A stretch of 64,000 nt of DNA, from the NCBI GenBank assembly GCA_030765065.1, contig CM060990.1:285785341-285849340 (forward strand), read 5' to 3'. Below the pieces are notes generated by a model that was not told where the DNA came from, did not search any database, and saw nothing but the letters and a program-made list of their open reading frames with translations. Positions 45,127 to 57,989 of this stretch are shown one piece after another. Numbering within the stretch: position 1 is the stretch's first letter; each line of letters starts with the position of its first letter. The position numbers and the translations under genes are program-made. Source of the DNA: Deroplatys truncata (taxonomy: Eukaryota; Arthropoda; Insecta; Mantodea; Mantidae).

Positions 45127-48060
45127 ACATTTTCACTACTCTTTTATCTATTTGTTCTACTTCTATAGGAGTTATATCCATATATGAATTAATTTATATC
45201 TTTCTGTACACTAATTTTAGTAAATCAAATAAATCTCATTTTAGATCATTTTTTGCAATTACTAAGTCATTTTAAAACAAATGTAGTCATTTTTTTAAAA
45301 ACATTAGTCATCAAAATCCAGGCCCTGCTTATAAGCCACCGCTCTGCCTTATTTCCTCTCATGTATTTACGTTCACCTCCCCTGTATTTGCTCAAAAAAT
45401 ATTGATTTGTTTCGTAAAGCCTCTCCTGCCTGTTTGGTGTGAAATGTGTCCATGTTTTATACAAAATAATGAAAACTAAGATACTAGTAAGTTATTGCAT
45501 TTTCCTTGCATAAATACTAAATAATATATGTACCTAATTACAATTGGCAAGTTCCTTGTACCTACCTCCTTTCCCTCAGTGTAAAATGTTTCAATGATCG
45601 CCAGTGAATACACTAATACACCTCCTTTTAACAACACCTACTTCCCCGTGGGTGAAAACATTAAATTTTTGTGCTTTTTGAGCTTGCGAGCGTATACTAA
45701 AACATACAAGAAAGGTTGTTCTAAAATTAACATCTATCAAAATATTAAGGCTAGACGCATCCTTGTTCTTACTCTTTCAAGTAGGGAGGATCAAATGGGA
45801 ACTATAATCAATGAATTATTCATTAATTAAAAAATTAAAACAACTTTGTACTAGAAACAATTAAGAAACTAGGTTTATATAAGCACATTTTCAGCCTAAA
45901 TAATGAAACCAAAACATCCAAATTCTAAACACATCATTCAGAATGTCCACTATTCTGTCTGAAACTCAGTTTATTTGAAAACTGCAGGATATTTGCAAGA
46001 CTTGCCATGCAGATATATGTTTTCAGCATGTGAGCACAGTTTCATATGCATAAGTTGATTATTCATGTTTTTACCTAGAAACGAAAAAGAAAAAAAAAAA
46101 AAAAAAAAGGCTCGGAAAATGCACATATATCAAGTTTTCATCTATCATGACTTTTAAAACTGCTATGTTTAAATCATATTACATAATAACATGATCAGCA
46201 TACAGTTTCCCTCAATATGCTGTTTTTTTTTCACAATACATAAACAAACTATAATTTAATTTCGAATCAAAGTTTAAGACCCGATAGTGTATTACGTTGA
46301 ATATATTTTATTTTCGTTGCTAAAATTGGCCGAATAATGCATTATTGGTTTTCTTTAACATAATATAATTAAAGTCAAGCAAAAGCATAAACTAAGAAAC
46401 ATGGTTTTAAAGCTTGCAACTTTGAACTTCTGAACAACTTTAATATGACAAATATCTGCTTTCTATCTACATATAACTTATTTCTTTGAATAACACATAT
46501 GCTGTAAGTCATCCCTCAAGCCCAACTTTCATATAGCAACAGCTTTTTAGCGAATATTTCAAGGGGAAATGAAACTGGCGCCACTTGGGTATTTAGCTGT
46601 AAAAAGGCAGGTTTGTGTTTAATATTTCCAAGACTAAGTCTAGTTATAGATGCAGTTTTGTTTCAAGTAGTGTAGGGTCGATTCAGATCGTATAATGAGA
46701 ATATTATCCAAACTTTCATGCCGAGAAGTACTGTGCAGAATACTGGCTAGCTAAAACTTCACTCTCGATGACATCATGCAGCAGGCAGACCGAAAGCAGA
46801 ACAAGCGAAAACGGTGCGGGAAGAGACCCCCCTGGGTGTGACCTACCAGATACCCCAATATTTTTTTTTTAGTTTTGTGCATGAGAAGCTTTACGGCCCA
46901 TGCATATTGTTTGTTGAGAAGCTGTAATGTGCCATTTGTCACAGAGTTAAAACCTGATGGTCTCTGCTGATGCTATAGTTTATTGTTATGCTGTTCAAGG
47001 TAATGATGCTATCTATTTTTTTTCTCCCCCAGTTCACTCAAGTTAAAATCTCACGGTCTTGTTTACGATCTGATGTTGCAATATACTGAGCACATACTAT
47101 AATGTTATTCAGTTTTCACTATAGTTGCCATTTTTTTGTATGTGAGTGTTTATGTTGGCATCTGATAGATTTCTGTAGGTTCTGTAACCAGGGAAGGATA
47201 TGCAAGCCCTGCTTTTACTAAGTAATTTTGTTTTATAGGTGAAGTATTACACAAAGATATGCTATGTTCAGTTCACGTTCTAGTATGTTTTATTGTTAAT
47301 GGAACACAACTTATGAATTTGTAATAATGTGGGATACCATCTCTTATTATTCATTTATGTCCCGAAATAATTCATGCTCTGTATGCTAACTCATCTTTTT
47401 AAGTTTGGCATAATTTGATTGCACAGCTGTACACTATATTGTTATGCTATCTAAGTGAAAAAACAGCTCATGTATCTCGTTAAGCAACTTATGACTCAGC
47501 AACCATTTCTGTACCGTACTTGTTTTAGGTTAACTAGGGAACATGATCAACTCTTGCCTTTTGGCTTTTTCTCTTTAAAATCTGTATTATCATTTCATGT
47601 ATTCTTTTTCTATCTCGCATTTTTACAATACTATTTTTTATTGTTGGTGTTGGTCTCTATTCAGCTTATCCCCCCCCCCCCAGATTTTCCAGTAAGTTTT
47701 AACCAGTGTCAACTTAGTTGTTTCATTACTAATGTGTTTTATATATATGCATTTTTTATATTAATTCTGTCTTTGTTGCCAACACCCCTCTTGCTGCCCC
47801 CCACACCCCATCTTTTGTTTCCCCCATTTCTTTATTTACTGCTACGTTTTACTGATCTGTTGTTTTGTTTTCCCAAGCTATCCCTGAATCATGCCATCTG
47901 CCGACTTCCTTCCTATGCCACACAGGCACTTACTAATACTGCATCCGCCCACTTCAGATGCCTTGTGGTGACCTCTTATTGAGGACACACCCAGAATGCC
48001 ACTTTGGCATTGTTTTCGCCGAGGGGACTGCTTTTTTTGCTGGACATTTTTGGGCACAAT

Positions 48061-48100
48061 GGGGGGGGGGGGGTGCATGCATGCATGCATGCATGCATGT
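48061..48100. repeat. G13 plus (TGCA)n microsatellite
   Basis: Thirteen guanines run directly into about six and a half TGCA units. TGCA is self-complementary, so the second part can form a cruciform; alternating purine-pyrimidine also favours Z-DNA. Confidence 0.9.
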
Positions 48101-48783
48101 GTGAGTATGTGTGCGCTGATGCTGATGGAGTGTGGGCCTCTCTGTTGTGAGGTTAGGCCCGCACCATGTGATCAGAGGCTTATTAGGTCTACCTTCTCTA
48201 CGTCTTCCTGCCTGCACAGATGCTTTAGTGATTGCGCATATTTTGTTTTACTCATGTATTAAGTATGAAATGTACTCCAGAAATTTTCCTTCAAGATTTA
48301 TCCTATGTTGTATACAGTGCTGCCACAACGGATTAATGGTATTGCTTATGTGAGAAAGCCATCGTTGGACAGTGACTGCAGCAGAAGCAACAAATTTAGT
48401 CTCATCCTTGCTCATTCAGGGTGTTGCCAGTGTGTTTAGGTGTGCTCCTCAGGACATGTGCTTGCTGTAACAGCATCTAGACTGTTCTCGCTTTATGTCA
48501 TTGCAAGTACTACTGTGTTCACTTTTGTTCCTCCTCTTTTTTTCCCTCTCCTTTTCCTGTCCTCTGCATGATAGCCATTTTTGTACCCCCTCCATTACCA
48601 TTCTAGACCTATCCTCAGTTATCCGTTCTGCCCAGCCTATCAAATGTAATGTGACTATACTCATCTATTGTTGTTTTCTCCTCCCCTATTAGGTACCCTT
48701 ACTTTTGATTTCCTTTTTATCTTCTTTCCTTAGTAGGTTTTATCACAGCTGTGGATAGCTGGGTTTTCCTAGCGTGGCAGAGG

Positions 48784-49459
48784 TTGTGATGGTTATAATT
48801 TTATTTTAAAAGATTTTGATAAATATCATTTTATAAAGTTTGAGATATTCAGGGCAAACTTCAAGTAACTCCAAGAAAGTTGCTTTAGATTTCTTGCACG
48901 TCATTTTCCAGATGTTGAAGTAAACAGAGGTTGGGTGACATGTGTTTTAGAGTAAAAGATCACTTCATGTCCGACACATGAGTGAGTTGCATAATTTTTG
49001 CTGACATATGCATGTCAATTACCAGGTGGGCACTAATCAGCATTTTGTCGGCTGTTTAAACTTAGGGTTTTTTTGACAGCGCTCTCTTGACTGACCACAT
49101 GCCTAGTAGGACCCTGTATTGGTCAGCGCCATAAAATTTATTTAAGTGCTAATTTGCAACCTGACGTAGGCACCAGGCATGACGAAGATGGAGCGTCAGA
49201 CTTCTTCCGTACATCAGGTAAACCTTCATGCTGTCTAATTCTTTCCCTCTGAAATGCAGTTTAGTTTATATTAGAAAGATTAAAGATTAGAATAATTGGT
49301 AAGAGAAATTACATGTCTGATAATGCCACCCTTTCACCACCCTTCCACCTACCATATGCTGAAAGTAACCCTCTCGATGCCATCCTATGCTACATCCCCA
49401 ACCTTTACATGACATTTGGCGAAGGTGCTGATGGCGTTGTCACCACCCTTACATCACAA
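48784..49459 (+). repeat. Dispersed ~660-bp repeat, copy 2 (possible solo LTR)
   Basis: Starts TTGTGATGGTTATAATTTTA and ends TTACATCACAA, so the outermost TTGTGATG and CATCACAA are inverted repeats, as in LTR ends. It aligns along its whole length with 29415-30070. Shared internal landmarks include GTAGGACCCTGT.TTGGTCAG and GACTTCTTCCGTACA. No flanking duplication was found. Confidence 0.75.
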
Positions 49460-49489
49460 TATTGACAGGGGTAGAGGTGTACCCAGAAC

Positions 49490-49800
49490 ATTCTTGGGAT
49501 AATTTTGAAGGTGAATGCTAATGGCGAGATGTGTGAGATTGGCACAAAGGAAAGAAGATTGTCTCCAAAGTGTTTGAGGAACCAGTTTTGTCATTTGTAC
49601 AGACACAATTCACAAGAGGAAGTTCCAGATGTTACTGTATCTATTTGTGAGTGTGCCTGAAAATTGTCTGTCACAGGTGGTCAAGGGTTCAAGAGATGTA
49701 ACTGCAACAAAAAATACCTTTCAACAAAATGTGGTTGCAAACGTTATGGGTGACTCTGTAATTCAAAATGTCATGATGGTTTGCCATGTTCTAATATGTA
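49490..49800 (+). pseudogene. Cysteine-rich integrase tail (KRBA2/SCAND3-like), fragment
   Basis: One frame reads KVNANGEMCEIGTKERRLSP, then HNSQEEVPDVTVSICECA, a stop, and KLSVTGGQGFKRCNCNKKYL, then STKCGCKRYG, a stop, and LCNSKCHDGLP. The GGQGF.RC.C..K....KCGC+....CNSKCH pattern is the C-terminal cysteine-rich tail that I associate with KRBA2/SCAND3-like integrase-derived proteins and their transposon relatives (from memory). The integrase core is absent upstream. It directly follows the dispersed repeat copy 2, which may or may not be meaningful. Confidence 0.5.
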
Positions 49801-52800
49801 GAAGGTTGTTTATTTACAAAGGTTAATAAAGCATTCTTTCAATAAATAAAATACTATATTCTTTATTTCACAATCCTGAATATTATATACATTTATCAAA
49901 TTAACGTTTACACACACAGTATACAGAACATTGAAACAAGGTACAAACGTGAGAAATAAGGAATGGAAATTAGCATCCCAAAGACAAACAAGAGGAGGAA
50001 TATGAACAAACTGATATTTAAATGAAATGGACAGATGCATAAATCAATATTATTTTCAGAACACTATGTTAATGAAAAGGAAGTTGCAACATTATGCATG
50101 TCAGCCCTTTGTTACAAATAACTCTGGAAGAGGCTTTCTGTCAACCAATTTCTCCACCCAACATCCTTCTATCCCCTTTGTTGCCTATTTCTAGTCACTG
50201 TGATGTCTTTCTTGAGAAAGCTTAAAAATGCAAAAATGCTGGGGAAGTTTTAATCCAAGAAGTTTATAAACAGCCAAATGCTAATTTATGGAATATATGA
50301 GGATACCTAAACTACTAGATCAAATTAAACAAAACAAGCTACCAAAAGAATTTTCAACTGAACATGTTCTGGAGCATTTGAGTGCTCTCATACCACCTAG
50401 CTTTGAAACTTGAAGCTACTAGAGTAAATTAATGAAATGATTCATATTTGACAAAACCTTAGGAACAATATCAGTCACTGTTTTGAAAAGAATGATACCT
50501 GAAGTATTTCAGAAAATTACACTGGAAGACTGGAAAAAATCTTGTGCATATGATAATTGGACGAGAGTGTTTTGGATAATATGTAGAATTGGAATAACCT
50601 TATTCACAAATTTCCTCCAGTTTTTGCACAGTATCAGCTCATGATGATGAAAGGAAATTCAGCAGAAACAGCTGACATAGTTATAGATGCCTTAAATGGA
50701 ATTCAATCATTGTAAAATGTGTACCTGGTACATGTTCAATGTCTGCCACAAAGGATTGTGCTTTTCACATTTCAAATGCTAAACACAGTTCCCTTTTAAA
50801 TTCATTGTACTTATAGGAATAGTGCAGTCTAAACTCACTAGCCAGTATCATTTTTTAGAAACCTCCTATAAAATATTATAAAAATGTCTATTTTTGTCCG
50901 AACTCAATGTGATTAGATGAAATAAATATATGGAGCATAACAGAATATGTGTAATATCACTTGATTTATTCTCAGGTGAAGACATAGTAGAAGCATTTAA
51001 ATATTCATTCCAGTGTTAAAAGCATACTGTAAAACACAAAATGACTAATGAAGTTTTGCTAAAATATACATAAATTGTGAATATTAGAGGACAAATTTAA
51101 ATGCACTATAAATCATGAATTTATGCAAGTATTTATGTGGTAAAAAAGTTGAAAATTTATTCTAAAAATAAATAAATATGCATCAAAATATTTTAATAGC
51201 ATAAGAACTACACAATTTTCTTACATAACTTTATTAGTTTTATAAAGAAATAAGTGTATTGACTTTTAATCTTTCATTGCTTACTGAAAATAGTAATTAT
51301 GATCTCTTATGTTATTTATAGTCAATAATCTAGTATGAAATATTATGTGACCTTTTAACAATCATTTTATAATTTTTTTATTACAATAACCAATTATTTT
51401 ATAGATTTTCTGCACAGGAAACATTTCCTTCTGTGACTTTAAACCATTTTGTACAATGAAAATGTCCTCTCCACTTCACATGAAGCCACAAGACAGTACC
51501 ACAAACACGGTATGCATTCACAGAATATGAATTAAACTGTTTTTCAAGATTGACCTTATAACACATTGTTAGCATTCCAAAAAAAACATTAGTCCTGGAT
51601 TTCTGACTTCATTTTTTTCCATTTTGCGATGAAGCTTCTTTCCAATTTTTCCATGCACATCTTCAGCGAAAGCAGTTTCATACTGTGGTACATCTCTTTT
51701 TTCCAAATGTATGGCTATGGCTGGTCGTTTGCTAAAATAGCTTTTAACAAACAGTAATTTAGTCTGCAGACTTCTCATTCAGTATGTCGCTTCAGCCAAT
51801 GAAAGCAAAAAAGCTGTTTCATTCCACATGGAATTACAAATTCCTGAAAGCCTTCTGCAAAGCAAAAGCAAGCTGCATATTAACATTTAGAGTAGCAGAA
51901 TATATCTGACCCAAGCGGCACTATCACTATCCCCCCCCCAAAAAAAGCAAGATATTTAATACAAATAGGAATGCTGGTTGTTTATATGAAAACAAGATCT
52001 CTGTCTTCTGTAAAAGCATGGCAGTAAAACAGAAGCTCCCGTTTGATGAAAAAAACATGAGTATTTTGAATACAAATAGAGAACAAATGTATCCATATGG
52101 AAATATTAGTGAAATATGCATTTATCTGCAATACAAAACTTCCACAGCTGAGACCTCATATCATGAAACACATTTCTCTCTTCCTAAGCATACATTCAAC
52201 TTTCAAGGGGGAGGGGGGAAGGAATATGCTACTATGCAGGAATCCACCCTCTAGTAATTATTTATTCAGCTTTCTAAACAAACAGCAGATTAGACTGATA
52301 TAACATCCTTGGCAGTCCTAAATATGTGAAACATTTTGTTATGCCCAGCAAATTGTTTGTTATCCTATTCACTACATAGGACTATATAACATGATTTTTA
52401 TGATCAATTATCATCCATTAATTAATCCAATTCATAGACTTTATAGACCATGAATCTCCAGATCTTAGCATTTTGTATATCCCAGTTTAGTCATGCTTCT
52501 TTTCAGAACTGTTAGTTTATATTGTTGATCAAATGATAGAACATTTGTTACACAGTTAACACGTGCTCATTTGGTTTATATTTTGAGACTCACCATGACA
52601 TGCTAATGATTGTAGTTTGAGTGTAGCAATGCAATTTTTCAGGTTTATATCATGAAATTCTATTAATTCATACTGACTTTCAACATGTCGCATAATTCTT
52701 ACATTTTGGTTCTATGTGTTCTGTGTCAGATATGATGACAAAATGAAGTTATTGGTATGAGCTGAGATGTGAAGTTCCTGCATACAGAAAATAAAATGTA

Positions 52801-53604
52801 ATGAAAAAAACTGTTTGAATCATCATTGTATATTGAAGTTAATCACTGCTTGTTGTTCAAGCTCAGCTTTCTTATGAAGAAAGGAACTAAAAGGTTCTAG
52901 ATGGACCACCATTGGAGCTACATTTATAAGGGTTTTGGTTCAATATGGATGTCCTTACTCTAGATCATGACATGGAATACCTTTGGACCAGGCACTGGAT
53001 TTTGCTATATAAGTTTTTTTTTGCAACTTATCCTTATGAGGGCTTTGAATACTGAAGATCCACTCCTAGTGTTTCCAGACTCATTCCTATTAGAATCCAA
53101 GATAGGATGCACAGTTCCTCAGACCATTCCTTCATATAACAATAATTTTCTTTAAAGGTGCTTTCAAGCTTTTCTGGATTAAAATATCAAAGATGTGAAA
53201 TGTTTATCCGTGCTGTATTACTTTCAGAGGGTTTTATTTATAGATGCTTTAAGATACAATGATTTATATTGATTGGGTGACTTTTCACAATCAGGAAACC
53301 AATAAAAGGAGATGTTTGTTTTTCCAAGATTTAGAATCACAACCAATTACTGCGCATTCTGCTACCATCACAATTTAAAGAGCCCCAGAGATACAGTAAT
53401 TTCATTACTTAAATATGCAAGCTGTGCAAATAGAAGAAATGTCATGACATTCAACACTGTGCTGCAGTATCTTTGACACAAATGCTCAGATTGTACATAG
53501 ACAACACGGTTTCATTTCTTTACTCTAGGCTTTATTTCAATGATTTTACACTGGACTGCTTCCTGTAAGAAATAGTAATTATTATAGATTTGGCTATTAA
53601 ATGT
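49801..53604. other. 3.8 kb intronic DNA without a recognised gene
   Basis: AT-rich. A C9 run is present near 51930 and GGGGGAGGGGGGAAGG near 52207. I found no family signature in any frame. Confidence 0.45.
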
Positions 53605-56412
53605 AGATAGATAGATACTTTATTTGTACATTTTTACACAGTTCTTTTTACAATATTCCACTTATAAACTAACTTAACCTATGTACAAATTTCCTTGCCA
53701 GCTATGCTGCTCTTTTTGCCTGGCACCCTGGCCTTCTGGCTCATCTAAGCATCCCTTGCTACCTTTAACCCCTATTGCCCATCCTCTCCTTCCTCCGTTT
53801 GCCTTTCTACCTTTCTTATCTCTTTTACTTTCTTTAAGAACTCCCCCATATTCTTATTTTGCTTTTCTTCCTTTCTCGTTAGCATTTTAATTGCTACTAT
53901 TTTCCTATCCATTTTTTTCCATTTTTCTTCCCATACTTCTTGTCTCCATTCTGCTAATTCTTTGCATTCTGTCATATAATGCTCTGTGCTTTCACTGCCT
54001 CCGCATAGTTCACAAATTCCATTTTTTTTACCTCTTAGCCCTCTCAGATACATTGATCCTGTTCTCATCCATGCAAACGCTTCTTTTTCTGCTCTATTAC
54101 AATAATCCACATACCCTTCTCTTCCCCATTTCCTTTTTACTAATCTATAGAACCCTAGTTACTTTTTATTCTCTAAGCTTCCCCAAATCTCTTGTCTTTC
54201 TATGTCCTCCACTCTGTTTCTTACTGTTATCCAGAAACCATTGTTATTTCTTTCTCCTGTTCTCCAAATATCTCCCATTCCTATCTTCTCCATAATTTTT
54301 TCTACCCCCGTCCACCAGCTATTTTTATTTTTCATACTTTTTGTTGTTCCATGCATATCTTTAAAATTTCCTCTTCATCTTTTCTCAGGCATCTAAACCA
54401 GAATTTTAATATCCTTTCTAGTATCACTCCCTTTCTTCTTGTTCTTCCTAATTCCACTAATGCTACTTCCCCTGGTGCTGATCTTGGTAACCCCAAAAAC
54501 TCTTTACAAAACATTCTATAGCTCTGATCTATTTTTTTGTTTAATTCAGTTCCCCCCCCCCCCCAAATTTCTACTGCATATAGCATTCTTGCTTCTACCA
54601 ATGCTTCATACATTCTTTCTATCCATTTAGTTGGCATTTCTAATTTATATTTGCACATCCTTATTCCTGTCATTGCTGCCTTTCCTTTAGCCATAACCTT
54701 ACTGCTATGCACCCCCCATTCCCCATTACTGCTCATCCTCACCCCCAAATAATCCATCTCCTTGGCAACTTCTAACTTTAAACCCCCATCTGCCATTTCT
54801 CTTCTCTTTTTAGTTTATTTCCTCTTTTAAATACCATAACTTTTGATTTATTTATATTTACTTTGATTCCCCATTCTTCACAGAATTCATGTATTCCGTT
54901 GATTGCTTTCTGTAGCCCAATTACCGTTATAGCTCCGACCATAAGATCATCCACATATAGTAAACCTGGTATCTCTGTATTTGCTATTATAGGGCAGTGC
55001 AGATTTTTTTCTTTCACGCTTTCTAATATGTCATCTATGAATATATTAAATAATATAGGACTCAATTTGCACCCTTGTCTTAATCCTATTTTTTGCTCCG
55101 TCATTTCTGTAACTCCATTATTTTTACATCTTATACAGAATCTTACATCTTTATAAATCTTTTTGATTTATTTTATAAAGTTTTTGCTTACCCCTTTCTT
55201 GCTTAATTTATACGCTAATGCTTCCCTATTTATTGTATCAAATGCTTTTTCAATATCTGCAAAAAAAACATGCATATCCTTCCTCTTTTCCTGCTCAAGT
55301 ATTTATCTATTGTAGTCTTTATTATAAATATATTGTCTATTGTTTGTTTACCTTTACTAAACCCAGCATGATATTCTGACAGTATTCCTTCCTCTTCCAC
55401 CCAGCTTCTTAATCTGTCGGCCAGTATACCTGTGTATATTTTTCCTAATATTGATAATAAACTTATTCCCCTATAATTCTTTGGTCTATTTGCTCCTCCC
55501 TTTCCTTTGTAAATTGGTACCACCATACTTATTTTCCAACATTTTGGTACATCATTCTTTTCTTTAATTTTATTTAATAATTTTGTCATCACTATTAGCC
55601 CACTTTGCATTTCCCCATATATTTTCCAGAATTCCCCTGGTATTCCGTCTATTCCTACTGCCTTGCCTTTTTTTATATTCCTTATTTGCTGGTGAACTTC
55701 CAGCTCCGTAATTTTACTGTCTAATTTCTCATTAAATATTCTTCTTGTCCTACCTCTTTTATGTCTAACTTTACCCTCTTCCCTTCACCAATTAGCCTTC
55801 TAAAGTACCCTATCCATTCGTTCGGTGTAATTTCGTTTTTATCCTCTCTCTTCTTATTCATCATCCTCACTATTTCCCATATTTTTTTGCTATCCTTACT
55901 CTCTATTGCTGCCTTTAGTTTCTTTTCTATATTTCCCTGCCATTCTTTCCTCTTAGCCTCAAGCAAACCTTTATATTCTCCCTTAAGTTTCATCAGATTT
56001 TGTCTATCCCTTTCCTTCTCTGACCTCCATCTAATAATCTCTTTAAATACCTCCTTTTTTTTACTCTGCACTCTTCATCAAACCACCCCTTAATTTCTTG
56101 GCCTTTTCCGTGCTTTCCTTCCATCCCTGCTCCTGCTCTCGTTAGCAATAATTTTAGTAACTGTAGTACTTTTTCTGAATTTACCTCATCCATAGCCATT
56201 TTTATACCACACTCCACAATCTGACTTACCTTTGACTTTAATTCTTTCACGAAGTCCTCTTTTAGTACTTCCCTCCATTTATACATTTTTATTGTTTTTA
56301 TTTTAGCTATTTCCTTATTCTTTACCTTCTGTTCCAAAACTATTAAATGTATGCAGGACATTACCAAAGAATTACAATCTTCTAACTTCCCTATGTTCCC
56401 AAGAACAGCCAA
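53605..56412 (-). mobile_element. Non-LTR retrotransposon copy F (YVDD type with C-terminal zinc knuckle)
   Basis: A minus-strand LINE, 5'-truncated within the pre-RT linker. In order: a linker frame (56412-55993), KGLLEAKRKEWQGNIEKKLK and following (56071-55721), then RT fingers (55610-55230: VPIYKGKGGANRPKNYRGIS). The palm follows (55104-54778: RQGCKLSPILFNIFIDDI and GLLYVDDLMVGA). The thumb (54796-54332) contains EMDYLGVRMSSNGEWG and LYAVEIWGGG. The C-terminal frame (54110-53772) has CELCGGSESTEHYMTEC, a C-x2-C-x7-H-x4-C knuckle. The 3' end is AATAAAGTATCTATCTATCT, a short (ATCT)n tail. Only a few frameshifts separate the blocks, so this copy is less decayed than LINE copies A and D. I do not name the clade. 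Confidence 0.85.
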
Positions 56413-56632
56413 TGTGCACTTAAGTTTTACTAACTAGTAAATTCTGCATTTTGCAACATACCAACTTCTAAGTTTCTAGCATATATCTGTGCATGCAATG
56501 AACTGAACTATGCAAATTACTGACCTCTTCAAAATTATTGTGGATTTAGGGGAATAAAAATGAAGGATTTAATGAGCAACACATGCACAGAAGCTCTCAC
56601 TCATTCACCTCCACTGGTGCTCAAGTACATAC

Positions 56633-56843
56633 CTAGCTGCAGTCTTTACTTCCGGATGACGTGACATTCCTAAATAATCATTTGAGCACCATATTGTAAC
56701 AGGTCGCTCACCATGGCTGTATTCATAAGCCACAGGGAATTCTGTAGCCAAGCGATTAACCTTCTTAAAAATTCTGTAGGAATGGTCCTTCTTTTTGCGT
56801 ACAATTTGTTGGTAGAAAAACTCTTCATAAGGGAAAGAATCAC
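56633..56843 (-). CDS. Alas: Alas exon (start of catalytic domain), 5-aminolevulinate synthase
   Basis: This internal exon encodes about 70 residues of 5-aminolevulinate synthase. That PLP-dependent mitochondrial enzyme condenses glycine with succinyl-CoA in the first step of haem synthesis. The minus-strand translation reads YEEFFYQQIVRKKKDHSYR, then FKKVNRLATEFP, then VTIWCSNDYLGMSRHPEV. The HSYR..F..VNR block and WCSNDYLGMSRHP are hallmarks of the family; the Asn in CSNDYLG lies at a substrate pocket position in bacterial ALAS (from memory). The acceptor is TTTTAG at 56844-56849 and the donor is GTATGT starting at 56632. The exon starts one base into a codon and ends with AG, completed by the first base of the next exon. 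There are no stops or frameshifts. No upstream exon (mitochondrial presequence) is visible up to 64000. Confidence 0.93.
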
Positions 56844-57989
56844 CTAAAATGAAAAAAAATATGACAATTGTGAAACTGCTACCAACTTTTCAAGTTGTCA
56901 CACATTTATTTTTTACTTTAATCAAATTAAAAAAGTGTACTACATTCAGAAAAATTAAATATATGGTATCTATTATGATGTAAGGGGATTTGTACCTTAA
57001 AACTGCTACTATATGTGTTGAAAGAACTACCGCCAAGATCCCATAAGGTGCAGATTCAAATTAATTATGTACACTTTAATGAAATAAAATGATTTAAGCA
57101 GGTACTCCAGGAAACCATTAAACTTAATGGGCAGTATGCTCCCCAGGGGCAAGCAGTTGAGTGAGAGTAGACCAAATGTAGCAAGAGTGATTATGGAAGC
57201 TCTGCCCTCAACAGAAAAATATATGGCAGGAGGGCAAAGGTAGTTGCAACATTTTATTCAAATAACAGCGAAATCTGAAGATCAACATGTTACTGTGAAG
57301 TTCATTAATGGGGAGGGAAAAGTAACCTTTACTACTCAACTAAACAAAGAAAACCAATCAGGATTTATGTTAGGGGGAAAGGAATCTACAAAGGATATGC
57401 ATGAAGTTCTGGCTGGAAATCTTGTACTGATGTTCATCCCATATGCAGTATTTAAGTAATTCAACAAAATTATTCTTTCACATTAAGCCAATTATAATAA
57501 TCTTGGTATACATAAAATAATAAACTTTCTTGATACCATTTATAATGCAAATCTGAGAAGAAACTGCAAATTTCACTAATTTTCTGGGAATATAATTGCT
57601 AGCCCTGAGAGATTAACACTGCCTTTAAAATACAATGCACTGATTTTATCTAAAATAACATTAATGGTTTCAGTATAGCATTTTACTTTTTATTTGAAGA
57701 ATTAATATTAATTGCTGCAATCACTGAGGAAGTTATACTTGGTCTGAGCACCCTTCGGTTCTTCGATGTCAAGGGGGACATCAGGCACCTATTTCACCTG
57801 GGTTGCAAGAAATCCTGCTGAACCATTCAGAAGAGAGGTTGCAGACAGTGAGGCTCTTGCTTGCAGAGTAAGAGTTAGTTCCAGCATAGAGCAAAAGGGT
57901 GGTGATGGCATGGGGCAGACAAACCCCTAACGAGAAACAAGATTCTGGATGAAGGAGGAGCTCACAGAGATAAAAGTTATGTCGCAAGG
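56844..57989. other. Upstream Alas intron, no element recognised
   Basis: AT-rich sequence directly upstream of the first visible Alas exon on the gene strand. An open frame at 57244-57459 is unrecognised. No ALAS N-terminal exon was seen. Confidence 0.4.

Larger units (their letters stand above)
44682..48783. other. 4.1 kb intronic DNA without a recognised gene
   Basis: Contains a 68-bp hairpin (45059-45126), A-runs near 46087, a C12 run (47670-47681), and G13 followed by (TGCA)n (48061-48100). Open frames here are hydrophobic or low complexity and match nothing I know. Confidence 0.45.
15454..56632 (-). other. Alas: Giant Alas intron (41,179 bp)
   Basis: Two consecutive coding exons bound this interval, and its borders are GT (56632-56631) and AG (15455-15454) on the minus strand. 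Everything inside it that I recognise is transposon-derived: three (AAATG)n LINE copies, a fourth LINE, a P-element remnant, an LTR element, a fifth LINE near its upstream end, MITEs, a fold-back element and simple repeats. Insertions occur in both orientations. No additional ALAS-like coding sequence was seen between the exons, and the phase match argues against a missing exon. Confidence 0.88.

Noticed and set aside
47455-47982. 175-residue hydrophobic open frame
   Set aside because: Composition follows T- and C-rich simple sequence (poly-Pro, poly-Leu/Phe); no family features or splice context.
53681-56093. Several plus-strand open frames rich in Ser, Phe, Leu and Pro
   Set aside because: They are shadows of the minus-strand LINE F reading frames.
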